Shown: positions 44,220 to 57,109 of the stretch, piece by piece
Numbering within the stretch: position 1 is the stretch's first letter
Layout of the letters: every line of letters starts with the position of its first letter
Assembly: GCF_963678635.1 (NCBI RefSeq)
Contig: NC_087065.1
Span: forward strand, 60,538,754-60,602,753
Source: Symsagittifera roscoffensis
Taxonomy: Eukaryota > Xenacoelomorpha > Acoela > Convolutidae
Direction of reading: 5' to 3'
Length of the DNA stretch: 64,000 nucleotides
Program-made: the position numbers and the translations under genes
Notes under the pieces: model-generated
Told to the model about the DNA's origin: nothing
The model's input: the letters and a program-made list of their open reading frames with translations, nothing else
Databases searched by the model: none

Positions 44220-46948
44220 TTATACAATTATCTGATGATATGAATTGCTGAGTTTTGTGCAATATGACCATTAATTCATCAAAACATAAATTAAAACAAA
44301 AATAAAAAAGAAGTTCATCTTGTCTTGAGGACTACAGTTTTACAATTTTCTACTAGCTCAAGCAGGAAAGGCATTCAAGGAGTTTTTGATTACACCAGTG
44401 ATTTAAGTTTTTTTTAAATTCGGTTTTCTGATGTGAAAAAATACTGAAGGTCTGGTTTATTTGTCATACTTGATTCTGCATGAGGAGTAACACTCCAGTC
44501 AAAATTTTTAGATTTTTAAACTCACCTAATGTGGAATCTAATTTATTTGAAATGTTTCGCATGTCCTGCTCTTAGAATACAAAAACTGAGAAAAAAATAT
44601 CATGCAATAAAAAACTAAGATATTACTTCTTCAGTTTCGAGCTTTAAGTGTGGCAGGAGAAACTTGGATTGGGGTGTTATCGTTCACGGAAAATCAATCA
44701 TGAGGTATGTACGCTAGCTTAGAATGATTGAAACATCATCGAAAACGCGCTGTTGTAATTCAACTTGATCTGCAATATCTTTTAAAAACCGAAAGAAAGT
44801 TTAAAATTTTTTAGATTTTCGACTATTTTAAGATCGAAGCGAAAATTTTTTGGTGTCAATAGTACCACACAAATACAAATATTTTGTGGATACTATGCTT
44901 TTTTCCAAAGAAAGGTTCAACGTACAACTATGCAACTATGATGGGTCCCTAAAAACAACCAGGGCCATTCAGGAAAATGCGCTAAAGGGTTCGAGGTCTT
45001 GCAACATTCACATAATTGTGAGACAATTCTTTACAAGAAAATTAACTTTTAACTATTTTGTCTTTTTTGGCCTTTTCCTCAAACAATTACAGGGTAAATG
45101 GGCCCATACTTTTTTTTTAAAATGGACGAGTGCGATGCCAATTTCTGAGAAAAAACCACAGGGCGTGAGCATTCTACACAGATGTTAGTCACATTTTTTC
45201 TGAGGTCATCTTGTTTCTACTTGACAGAAACATAATCTTGGATTCAATTTTACACAAACTCAGGAATTGGAAGTTCAATAGCAATTTTTAGTGACCTGCT
45301 TTTTTTGCGAAAAAACACTTGTATGTTCCTCCAGCAATTTCTCCACCTAATTTCTTCAATTTCCAATTAAATAGCAGCATTCGACCAAATTTGATTTTCC
45401 TAATTATTAGGTAAATGCTGAGTGCTAATTTATAAGGTAACAGGTTTATGCTTCGCCTCATTTACTTGCCAGCATGTAATTTACCCTGAAGTTTTCGGCT
45501 GGGAATCTGCAAGAACTAAGGACTTTTGGAGACAACACATGATTAAAATAACTGCAGTAAATTTCCTCCCATCATGCACCAACATCTCTGATGACGCCAT
45601 AGAGCAGTCACGTGAACGATATTTGAATACTCTTCTGGGTTTATCCTCCTTCCATTGGGTTTTTGAGTTCTGCGTAAATTAAATTCAAATTTTCGGACAA
45701 TAATGTAAATTCACGTCGAATGTAAATTTGAACAGACTTTCCATAAGAATCAGGAGCTTTATTTTGGCTTTGCTTCACTGAATAACGCCTTCCTGTTTTT
45801 TAGAAGGGAAAAATTGCGCTTTCATGATTTCTAAGAAGAGAAAATTGGTAAGTAATTGAATTTAGAAGAAAGCTCGTCGATTGGCTTTACAATTTGATTC
45901 CATTTTCCACCGAAGTTTTTGCTTTGGCATTTTAGTTTCTCAGCTGAACTTCACGACTGAAAAGAAGCAGTAAAACTATAAATAGATATAGAATAGAAAC
46001 TAAGTGACAAAAAATGTTTAACTGCAAAAAGTAGAAAAAGGTTTAATCTGACTCTATGACTATTAGCTACCTGGTCGCTTTGCTGACAATTTTTTTCGTT
46101 CGATTAATGAGTCAAGTTGAAAAAGTTTTGATACCTCGATGACAAAAGTGTAGCTGCTTGAAGCAAATACAAACTAAGCTCGAATTTTAACTAAAATAAG
46201 TACAGAAACTAGTCTAAGCAGTTTTGTGTTTTTTGCTTTCTGACTAAAAAGTCCATAAAATTGGCGTTTCCCGCAGAGGCTGCAAAATGTGCCTTCGTTG
46301 AAAAAAGAGAGGAAAAAGTTTGAGTACAAACACATTTAGTTATTTAGTTTGGCAGTATAAAAGCCAAGTTGCAAACAATTGGTGAATCTTTCAGGAAGTG
46401 GTAAATGATGACGAATAATTCATTATCAGAATGTTGGTCATTTTATTATTGCATATTGGTAGGTAGAATGACTGTTCTTATTGTCCGATGTTTTGATGGT
46501 ATTTAAATCACTCTCATTCATATTTTGGAAATATTGAAATTGCTTCAATGCTCAAAAAAAACTTAATAGATGGTTGGTGAGCAAGTATCTCAGAATGTTC
46601 AGCCCACACTGGTTGAAGAAAAATTCATAATTAAAAAAATAAAACTCAAAAAAATTTCAAAATAAAATTTACAGTCTCTGCCATTTTGGAGCAGGTGCAA
46701 TTTTCGAAGCAAATGAAAAACGCAGAAAAGTGTGAAAATTAATAGCTAATTTAATGTTGAATTTCAAAAGAGAGTCAGATTTTGAGGCTAGCCTCTAATC
46801 AAATTTCTGTCCAACTTCTTTTCAAATTGAGTCTGTCTAAAAAACGAAAAATTCAGACCAATTTTTCCATTTTCATTGCGACTGTTTTTTTAATTATTTT
46901 TTGAAATCCGAGTCACGGTTGTTATCACTTTATTATATTACTAAACTC
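44220..46948. other. Duplicated noncoding stretch (copy B)
   Basis: Near-identical to 17,463-20,190. The 112-codon frame at 44,850-45,188 is identical in translation to that in copy A, which reflects recent duplication and is not evidence of selection. No gene is called. Confidence 0.5.
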
Positions 46949-47325
46949 CAGGGGCGGATATAGGGGGGGACGCTTACCTTTTCAGCAATTTAACGCCCTG
47001 CCGACCCAAAGGGTCCCCCTTTGTACTATTTTGATATATCTTTTTTTGGCGACGGACCCTATTACTTTTCTAAAGGCACTTTCGGTGCCAATATATACAA
47101 ATTTTGAGGAGGAGCGCGCGCCCAAAAAAGGCAATTTTTTTAAGCAAAATTTTCCAAAAAGAGCATGAATAGTGCAGAAATTTTAATCAAAACAGGGTCT
47201 GTTTACTGCTTTGGGAGAGCTCAGAAAATCAATCTGGTCGACCTAAAAAAAAGGTCGACAAATTTTCGAAATTTTTTCCAAATTGCACCCCCCTCCCCCT
47301 CGAGAAAATCCTAGATCCGCCCCTG
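46949..47325. mobile_element. hAT-like CAGGGGCGG-family element (copy B of 20,191)
   Basis: Ends 'caggggcggatataggg' and 'cctagatccgcccctg'. Small indels in T, A and C runs distinguish it from its copy A partner. Confidence 0.75.
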
Positions 47326-47681
47326 CAGAGGGTTATTGTCTACTTCTTCTTTAATGCGGGTTGCTAATTTCTTCAAAAGGTCCCCTTTGTTACTATTTTA
47401 CGACGAGGTCATTTCTGCTGGACCAACCCAACAGTTTTACTGAAGATGACTCACGTCTTTGACGCGAATATATATTTTAGGAAATGTTACGTTTTCTAAA
47501 AAAAAACGCCATTTTTGATCCGTTTTGGTCAAAAGTTACGAGCGGTGCAGAATTTGTTTGTTAAATATGGTCATTTTTAGGGGGTTTCGACAAAGCTCAA
47601 AAACTTTCGAATGGCTGACCTAAAAAATTCGACAAATTTAAAAAACGCCCTTCAGTCAAAAATTTCCTGCACACGTCCCTG
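47326..47681. mobile_element. hAT-like element, second head-to-tail copy (copy B)
   Basis: Counterpart of 20,571-20,926. The right end has decayed further here ('cacgtccctg' instead of 'cacgcccctg'). Confidence 0.55.
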
Positions 47682-48455
47682 ACCCTTAGTGTGAATTTAT
47701 TGCTTTTTTTGCTTAATGATTTACCATCTGTCAAAATCAAGCGGGTGATGATACTGCTGCATGGTAACTTTATCAGCACCTCTAAACAAGCGCGCCAATC
47801 ATGCCAATCAAAAAACCAGAATATTCACGACGACGTCTACATAATGTTAAAACCATCCATAAATGCTTGCCAGGGGAGTTTTTACTTATAACAATGTAAA
47901 AACCATCCATAAATGCTTGCTCTGATGTTTTTGAGGTGCTCAAAATCGGGAAAAAAATAAACACCTTGCGCCATTTTTTTGTTTAACAATTTTAAATTGG
48001 TTATAGTTTCTGTTTTTTTTTAAATGGAGATCAGCGTCTAATTCCTCTCTAAATTTATATAAATTGGACTGGAAAACAAAAAAATTACAAATTTATATAC
48101 GAAAAGTTTTTAAAAACGGACTTTAATGCATAATATTTTTCCAATCTTCGAGAGTAGTGGGAACAAAATAATCTGAGTTGACCAATGACCTAGAGACTTG
48201 ACTTTTATCAATTCAAAATGAAGGTTCAAAAAAGTGAGGTATATTACATGATCACTTTCTCGCCAACCAAACTACCTGTTTTTTTTATACCACGTTGAAA
48301 TTTCGATACCTTGTCTCCATATTTGGACGGACTGCAGTAAAAGTGTAATATTAAAAAAAACTTAAATACAATTAAAAAAAACTTAAATACACACTTAAAT
48401 AAACTTAAACTTAAAAGTGCAATTAAAAAAAACTTAAATACACTAGCAAACTTTT
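47682..48455. other. Duplicated stretch with a local repeat expansion
   Basis: Counterpart of 20,927-21,625. At 48,346-48,440 the sequence 'attaaaaaaaacttaaatac' appears three times with variants, where copy A has it once. The extra 70 or so bases account for the offset change from 26,758 to 26,830. Confidence 0.7.
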
Positions 48456-48890
48456 TCCAAGATATCAGCGGCGCGAAATTGATCTACCAAAAAACTTGTT
48501 GTATAATTGTGCAACCGCAGAGACGTGATGACTGAAAATTTTGCATTCATACGCTTTTCTGATATAATAATTGCATCGTGATTGAAAGGCAGGTAAATCA
48601 AAGGCAGGTGATTGAAAGGCAGGTAAATCAAACGCTCTTCATATCTGAATGTTTATATTGCTTTTTTTTCCGGTGAAATTTTCAGTAACGAGGTCTGGAT
48701 AATCAAGAACTTTTTTTTTGCCTGAGATGATTGATAAATACAAAAAATAAATTGATGGGCTATACTTTCAGTTTTCAAAAAGCTTTAGCTCATGACATTT
48801 ATATCTAAATACAAGATACAATTCTGTCTGCAGAAAAAAAAACGCCCCCGAGCACAATGATTCCATCACTTTCTTCGAAAGTCGGAACAA
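48456..48890. repeat. Dispersed repeat, 'gatatcagcggcgc' family (copy B)
   Basis: Counterpart of 21,626-22,060, including the 'gattgaaaggcaggtaaatc' minisatellite (48,581-48,632). Confidence 0.6.
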
Positions 48891-51800
48891 ATACTGCGCT
48901 GAAATTGTAGTATCTATTTCTGTTCTCAACAAAATTCCACCGATTTAGTTTGTAATTTATTGAAATTTAAAAACAGCTAACTGGCAGTTGGAAAAAATTC
49001 AATGAATGCAAGAAAACAGAAAAAAATACTAACTAGTCTTTTTGAAAAAAAAAAATCAACTTTCGAGTTTCAAAGAGGAACATAATTGGCCGTAAAGCTC
49101 TTTGAACTTCAAGAACAACTTATTATCGTCACTTTTTTGATAGAATTAACCCAATTTGAGAAAAATGGATCAAAAAGTAAAATTTTGCCGCGGGGAAGTC
49201 TGAAAATTAAAATCCACTTTTGAAAGAAGAAGTCACTCGCGGTTTTCGTGATTCTAGTATTTTTTGTTCAATAGTCGAGTTTCGCTTCCTTTTTACAAAG
49301 GAAAAAACGACCTATTAACGAATTTTAACCACGTTGATTGACTCTTAATCAGGATTAATAAAACTACACGGTTCCACTTTCCGCTTAATTTGGCTATTTC
49401 CCGCCTTATTTTTACGAATGGTAGGCATTTTTTTTCAATCTCTTTAGCTTGCTGCTACCCGAAAGAAACAACATTTTGGATGCAACTGTACTCTAAAGCT
49501 CATATGTATGAAGTTTAAAATCTTTATTAATGGAGGTTTTTCGGCAATGAAGATTTCAAAGACTGCACTTTCTTCCCATTAATTAGCCTATTATAACCAA
49601 AACAAGTAATTTAATCTGAAATTATCCCGCTGAAATTTTACGATAAAAGTTTGCCAAAAAGTCTTATTTGTTCAATAATCAAAATTTTACATTGTTCAAC
49701 TTTTTCAAAGTTCAATTCCCAGCTTTCTGTTAAAAAATTAATCAGCACAAAAATACTGCAGAAAGATCAGTTAGACGAGTAAGGAATTTTGTTCTAAAAA
49801 ATGAATTTTTCAACCTAAACTTTTTCAACTACTGCTTAAAACTTTATGCATTAGATATATAGTAAGAATAGTCGAATTAAGACAAAAATAATACGAAAAG
49901 ATAAATATTTTAATTTTGGAAGTTTAACAATTTTTTCCTCAAACTACATCAATTTCCAATAGAGAGTCAGAAAACTAATGTTTTTGCCCTGATCTGATCA
50001 TTCTAAGTACACTTAATAATTTTCAAAATCATGTTTCTTCAAATAACTTACCTACCAATGAAAAATGCTGAATTGAAGAATTAGCTTGACAACCCATTCA
50101 AGTTGAAATCGATCAAAACGTGGAAGTCAGCCATGAAAAATACAAGCACAGTTTATCATCTGTTTGACATTGAAAGATTGTGTTGAATTGAGTATTGCGA
50201 TGGTAAATGAATAGCAAAAATAAAAGATAAATCAAAGAATAGGCAACAACACATAGGGTTGTTTTCCGCTTGAAATTCACAAAAATGGCTATGGAAAAGA
50301 CAAGCGTAGTATAATACATATCGCTCCCAATCAATACAGATATGTGTATAGACTCATTTACATAGCACAAGCTTACCGCACCAGGTGAAAAATTGCTATA
50401 GAATAAGTCACTTTTTATAATTTTTTCAAAAAAATTTAATTAACAATCCCTAATAAATTTTTTTTTCGCAAATCGTAACAAAAATGAAGTTTTTTATTGA
50501 AATTGTTTTCGGTTATTTTCGGCTATTGGTATTTTCTGTTAACAGAGCATCTTACCATTAGGAAAGGTAACTCGGAGTGGTTTGATTGCGGTTTGCGTTG
50601 TGTACTGCCACAGAGCTATCTTTGTTTCTCTTTTCCCTCCAAGGAATAAAACAGCAACTTTATAACAGAAGAGACATTTAAAAAAGAATGGAAAAATTAC
50701 TTGGAGATTTTCAGAAGACGTTTGCTTGATTGTTTTCATCGTGAGTAAGCGCCATAGTGAGCTTGTTTGTCGTTCCAAATGACGCAATTTCACGATTGAA
50801 AAAGCAATAAAAATGTACCAGATTTTGCTTAAAATGTTAAAAGGACAGCAATGATTTCCTTTAGTCCTCTGTTGACAGAGATTGATTGCATGTCGACTAA
50901 ACGACGTTATGTCACTATTGAAAGTAAAAGAAAATCAATTTGTATTTGAGGTTGTTTAAGATAAGATCATTTAAATTCAAAATCCATTAAAACAGATGGA
51001 AAAGTCTAAGAATTCGAAAAGGCATCATCACATAACATACCATTATACCAAATGTTTTTGCCCAAGGCAAGCATTTGATCTTTTGAATGCGAGGATTAGT
51101 TTTTGCATTGAAATATTGCCTAGAGCAGATTTAAGCAACAAAATCCTAAGATATGAGATGCTTATGATGAAACTTTTCTTGGAAAAAAATTCTTTTCTGG
51201 CTATAAAAATTAGGCCATTTTCAATATATTTCAAGGATCATTGATGCTGAAACGGCTACGGTTTCCCCCTCTGATTCGAATAGTTGTCAGCTCAATACAT
51301 ACTATGCACGTTGCTTTAGAGTGGGTGTTGTACCACTTCTAGCCAAGAAAAACCAATTTTAATTGTAAAAACTCACTAAGTGGAATGGTCTGACGATATT
51401 TCATATCAGAATAATCATTGTTTCTGCCTATTATCGACTGCAGTCTGCAACAAAGGAGAGTTAATCCCAGGATAGATTCACAAAATGCGATAAAAGAGAC
51501 AAATGGTATTTCTGTTTCTGACTATATAAAAGGTAACTAAAATGAATATTTGGAGCAAAGTCAAATCTGCACTAGGATTTTAAACAGACCAAATTCTTAC
51601 AAGCATTGCAGCGAACAAAAAACAGTTGATTCGATATATTTCAGGCCAATAATATAACCGAGTAGGATTTATTGACGAGATGAATTTAAGGAAGGCTTGT
51701 GATTAATAAATATGGATGGCCATTGCTTCCGCGTATTGCAAAAAATTCCGCCAATAGTTACTTAAGCGAAAACAAAAAAGTACAGCTAACAGGTTAGAAT

Positions 51801-53621
51801 TTTCATTTTTATGCCAACAAGTTGTCTGCTATAAACTAGCCATAGACACCAATGAAATAGTGCCAATGAATTCTAATCAATGAATTTTGAAAAAGCAGCC
51901 GAAGTCGAAATCAACCGAAATAGTAGTTCACAATATAATCGAAAATTGGTTCATTTGTGTTGAAAAATGCTGGGTTTTTATAACCCTGTTACATAATTGC
52001 TACATAAAAGGGATCTCTTTAACTATCCCCTCCCTTTGGTACCTTTTTTCCTATTAACGAATCCCCCCCCCCCCCCCCCGCAAAATGGAAAAAAATAGTT
52101 AAAAAGACTCCATAATAGATAAATAATTATTACATAATAACAACTTTTCTGCTCATAAAATTCGGCTGTTTTATTATTAGCTGGTTCATACTTCGGGTTT
52201 ATGCACCACCATCCAATTTGTCCGATTGCCCACCTGCAGTAAAAGTCTATTATGATCAAAACAGGAAATTACGGTCTATTCATGCATCGACACAGAACGC
52301 ATATTAAACTGGGTTTGTTCACAATTTTGGGGTACTAGAGGGAATAATAGCCACAAGTTCATTCATTGCCACTGTGGTAATGTTAACTGGCAAATAAGGG
52401 TTCAATTTCAGACACGTGTCACGTGATATATTTATGAAACTGGAATGCAGGAGATAAAATTAAGAGGCTCGAGGTCCGGTTTCATTTTTTTGGATGAATC
52501 ATTCTTGAATTTTTTAAGAATATTATAAGTGTATCAATGCTACTTTTTTTTAAAAAAAAAGCTAATTTAAAATAAAAGATTAATTTAATAAATAAATTCT
52601 GATATTTTTGACAATTGGATTAGCAGATGTTTTGTTTGAACAATGATGAATGACGGATGCTTTGAATTTTTTTGGCTTTTATTGGAGCAGCCGATCGTTT
52701 TTATAACTATACAAAAATGGAACAAAAATTAAGTCTGTACAAAAATTAAACTCAATTATATTCATTTTTCGATAAGCTATATCATTTGATGAAAACTATA
52801 AATGTCCAAACGAAATTATAACACAAATTAGAAATTTTTGAAAATTTTCAACTTAGTTTTGGGAAAAAATTGTTTAAGATCAACCAAAACAAGTAAAGTT
52901 GGTCAAAACAGGGCGAAATCATCATTAAAAAAATACCAGCAGAAAATTTGACGAAATCACAGCTTTTTGCAAACTGGAAGCGTTATTCTGCTAATAAAAA
53001 ATTTAAGGTAATATCAGTTTCTAAGTATTACTGTGATAAATTTGCAAGGCAGTGCTCAAATTTTGGATGCCTTTTGATTCAAAATTAGCTATTTAGAGCT
53101 CAATCATTTCTGGACCTATTCGTTGCTTAAGAAGTTAAGAAACCAAATCACATTGTAATTTTTGTTCATACTTAAAGAGAAAAACAACCAGGGGATGATA
53201 TATCAAGGTAATATCACCTACATAACAGAGTTCAGATTTTATTATCAAAACACAATTGAAAAATTCAAATAACTAATTTTGTAGAGCGTCAAAATACAAA
53301 TTGTATGGAATATTTCAAACGATTACAGTCTGTGCTTTTGTATGAAAGAAAAACTTTATACAGAATCAGTTTTACAGTTTATCCGACCTGGGGATAAATC
53401 TATGGGAGCGGCTGAGGAATGGCTAAAACTCCACATCCCATTTTAAGAATCTGCTATGATCTGGGCTCGTTACTTGAAAGCAAAAAATTAATACCATGCT
53501 CAGAAAAACAACCAAAAAATACATGCAATTCTTAGCCAGGCCCACAAAAACAGCTTTCCATAAAATCTGAAAAGCTCATAAATTATTCCTCTGTTTCGTG
53601 GAACAATCATCTTAAAACATA
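48891..53621. other. Duplicated noncoding stretch (copy B)
   Basis: Counterpart of 22,061-26,767, with the same possible two-helix membrane segment on the minus strand at 50,370-50,113 (one residue change, Phe-for-Ser class, near its start). No gene is called. Confidence 0.4.
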
Positions 53622-54089
53622 TAGGACTGCCCAAATATCAAAGTAAAGCCCTGAATGTTTCGACTGTCATGTAATTGACCCACCCCGAGCACAAATATTC
53701 CGTTATTTTCGTATCGAAAGTCGGAACAACAAGACTGCTCGTATCAAGGTAAAGCCCTGAATGTTCCGACTGCCTTTTAGGAACTATGGTGCAGTAGTAA
53801 CATGAAAAAATTAAATGTAGTAAAATAAAATGAAAAAAATATATAAATAAAACATTTGAGACTTTTTTTTGTGAAAATCAACCCGACACGCCATATAAAG
53901 AACAAAATGATAGATTTACCGAAAACGATCACAGGTATCGTTTTGAATTTGAAATTAGGACAACAATACTTTTTCAGAAATAACAAACTCATCAAAATTG
54001 GTTAGTTACAAATTCGAAATTTGCCTGAAGAAATAAAACCAACCCGAGCACAAATATTCCATTACTTTCGTTACAAAAATTGGAACAAT
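53622..54089. repeat. Two adjacent GTTCCGACT-family elements (copy B)
   Basis: Counterpart of 26,768-27,234 with the same junction between a deleted and a longer copy. Confidence 0.68.
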
Positions 54090-54207
54090 TACCAGTTTTT
54101 CAGAATTTTTTTTTATGTCAGGTTGAATTTTCGACAGTTTCCATCCACAAATAGACAAAACGCAGAAAAACGATACATAAAAAAAGTAAAATTTACAAAG
54201 AAACAAT

Positions 54208-54601
54208 TTCCAAGATAGCAGCGGCGCAAAATTGATCTACCATAAGCCTCATTGTATATTTGTACAACCACAGAGACGTGTTTTTTGCATTTATACATTT
54301 CTCTGATACAATTTTTTGCAAATATACATTTTTCTGATACCATTATTGCATAATGATTGAAAGGCAGGTTTATCTAAAGTGATTTTTATATCTGAACGAT
54401 CATATCGTTTTTTTTTCTGGCGAACTTTTCAGTTTCGAGGGCTGGATAATCTCGGATTTTTTTTCATGAGCTATGCTTTCAATTTATTTTTGAAAAAAGT
54501 TGAGCTCATGTCATCAGTATCTAGATACAAGATCCAATTAGTCTGGAGCAAAAAAACACCCAGCTCACAAATATTCCGTCACTTTCTTCGAAAGCCGGAA
54601 C
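54208..54601. repeat. Dispersed repeat, 'gatatcagcggcgc' family, second copy (copy B)
   Basis: Counterpart of 27,353-27,744. Confidence 0.58.
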
Positions 54602-56487
54602 CATTACTGAGCTGAAATTGTAGCGTCTATTTCTATTCTAAGGTCTATTGGCTAATTTTAGGTCGACCAGATCGATTTTTTGAATACTATATAGACACTG
54701 TTTTGCAAAAAAAAGCGAACGCGTGCCAAAAATGTCATTTTGTAGCACTTTTTAAAATGTTGTTTAGAAAAATGCTTTATTTGGCGCCCATCAAAATAGA
54801 ACGTATCGGCACCCAAGACGTTTTTGTCAAACTTAAAGTGGATTGACCTATACGAAATTCCGTAGAGTAGGATTGACCAATACGATATTCCGTAAACCTT
54901 TTGGTGGTGATTTGCTGGACTACCCGCTTTGAAGCCGCTACTGCTGAAAGTTATCCGTCGGAGGTTCGGAAATGATTAGAACGACCCATGGATAAAATGA
55001 AAAATTATAGTCGGCTGAAAATCAGCCCACTTACACGTACCAATTCTCCCCGTTCAAAATTTTGCTTGTTGCGGTCAGAACTATCAGTGAAAATGCGTTA
55101 CATTTCGGTAGCTATAACATATGCGATTATGAATTTGTATCATCAATTTGCTTCTGCAGGCGGCATATCTAAATGACGTCAAATACCTCGATAAAAACCA
55201 GGTACAATCAAGCTGAAATATATTTTGGCTGACCTAAATTGATTCTAAAGCAGTCTTCACGCTCATGTTAAGTACGACTCATTGGGCAGAAGCTCTTAGC
55301 GAACTTTAGTATTTTTTTTTCAAAAGTATTTTGAGACTATGAAAACGGAAAGAGAAAGATGGCAATATTAAATGAAAATAAACCTAGAAAATTAAAGTTC
55401 AGATAGAGCTAATCACCTAGGGCTAGATATGCCGACATCGCAGATTTTGTTTGAAAACTAGAAAACTAAAAAATTTTGATGGAGAAAATCAGAAGTGATA
55501 GTGGATATCGAATGACTGCTGCTCAAATATTGTTGTTATGTTATTATAAACAACCTTCCTTTCAATTAGCGAAACTGTTTACTCAGACAAAATGAAGTAG
55601 ACATTTTCTGTAATGTTCAATTGACTTTTTTCGGAGTCCTGCCTGATATTTCTGAAAACGAAAAAATTTTAATGGTAAGATTAACAAGAATTATCTAGCT
55701 AATGATTTTAATAGATCTTAGAGTATGGTTACAGAGTAGAAAGTAGACATTCTAGTAATTTGACACACAAGTAAAAAAAAATTGTTTCGATTTTCAATGC
55801 AATTTTTGCGAATAAAACCAGCTATATTACTCCCCAGACAGATTTAAAAAAAAAACAAATATATCTCAAATATCGTCTCAAAAAGGAGAGCCAGTTGCTA
55901 AAAAAGGAGGGCCTGTTGCTGAAAAAGGAGGGCCTGCTACTGCATTTTGAAAAAAAGTATATCAAAACGACTCCAAAACATTTTTCATTAGTTTTCCAAA
56001 TTTCCGGCTACTTTTTCAGTAAAAAGAAACTGAATTAGATGATAAAAACTGCGTGAAGGAGCACTAATGAACTAATAATCACCATACTAACGTTACAAAT
56101 GAATTAACGTTACAAATGAGGGGAGTTCAGCCTCTCATCAATGTCTCTTTTACTTTCAAAAACAAAAAAGTTCAGACCAGTAGAACTTATATATATCATT
56201 CCTCACCTGAATCCACACAAGCATGTTTTGAGGAAGACACAGTTTGTCAGTAAAGATACACCACAAGCCACAGTTTTTCCCATCTCTAAAGTGGTGTTAT
56301 TTGGTTTGAAAAAAAGCAAATTTGACGAATATATCAAAATCACAATGCGAATCTGTAAAAAAAAAACACATTACTAATAGATTAAAAATAAATTGTATGT
56401 ATATTGCTAAAATAAATTAAAATAAAAAAATCTAATAGTCTACAACATTTAAATTTTAAAAAATTCAGATATATTTAAGTTTTGTCT
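54602..56487. other. Duplicated stretch across the identity step (copy B)
   Basis: Counterpart of 27,745-29,619. Up to about 55,310 it is nearly identical to copy A, then about 92%. It includes the copy B heptad-repeat frame (about 55,790-56,010) and the decayed 56,141-56,377 frame. It ends at the insertion point of the 4.8-kb element. Confidence 0.6.
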
Positions 56488-56639
56488 TCCCCGTACTGAA
56501 AATTTTAGTTAAATTCAAATCTGGACATCGAAAATTCATACAACTTTCAGATCTGTATCAGTCCTATGGCATGTCTCTTTTTTTTTGCTGTACATGTCTG
56601 AATCAGACACGAACAGATATGATAACTGTAAAAAAAGAG

Positions 56640-56880
56640 AGGTATGATCATGTCTGCTTCACTCTGGCCCAGGTATGATCAGGCCTGTCCCAGGTATATT
56701 TCAGATCTGACTTTACATGATCATACCTGGACCAGACATGATCATAGCTGAACCAGACATGATCATACCTGACTTTACATGATCATACCTGAAGCAGGCA
56801 TGATCATACCGGACTTTACATGATCATACCTGGACCAGACAAAATCATGCCTCAAATTGCATGATAAGACTTGAAGCAGA
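56640..56880. repeat. Left array of palindrome-cored ~21-bp repeats
   Basis: About ten degenerate units built on 'catgatcatacctg' with spacers such as 'gaccaga', 'aagcagg' and 'actttac'. The core ATGATCAT is self-complementary. The first units read in the opposite direction ('ggtatgatcatgtctg'). The array starts just beyond the 3' end of the U2 pseudogene. Confidence 0.85.
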
Positions 56881-56889
56881 CATATCATT

Positions 56890-57024
56890 ATGGATGTGTA
56901 AGACCGGGACAATCCATGAGTCAACCAAAGCAAGCTTCGGTGTTAACTCGAGAAGCAAAAATCAGATAAATATTGGTGCCAGGCAATGCCCAATGTGCCA
57001 GATATTAAGCTGACAAAAACAGAT
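56890..57024 (-). pseudogene. U2 snRNA pseudogene, 3' part (from about nt 38)
   Basis: The minus strand from 57,024 reads ATCTGTTTTTGTCAGCTTAA then TATCTGGCAC. This matches U2 nucleotides 38-67 at 25 of 30 positions with all five differences transitions. It is followed by a 'ATTTATCTGATTTTTG' segment in the place of the Sm site, then 'GAAGCTTGCTTTGG' in the place of the U2 stem-loop III 'GGAGCTTGCTCC', and a decayed final hairpin ('GTCCCGGTCTTACA' for 'GACCTGGTATTGCA'). Order and spacing fit U2 as known from animals. The missing nucleotides 30-37 include most of GUAGUA, the branch-point recognition sequence, where the retrotransposon sits. Comparison is from memory of U2. Confidence 0.85.
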
Positions 57025-57109
57025 GAAAGATTTAATTCCTCAGAATCATAATAAGCAAAAACAGGGGTTAAATTACAAGGACACTCAAAATAGTAGAAAA
57101 TGAAAATTT

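Noticed and set aside
38035-44224. Five-base target duplication around the BEL/Pao element.
   Set aside because: The flanking pentamers (tggct / ttata) do not match with the LTR limits used.
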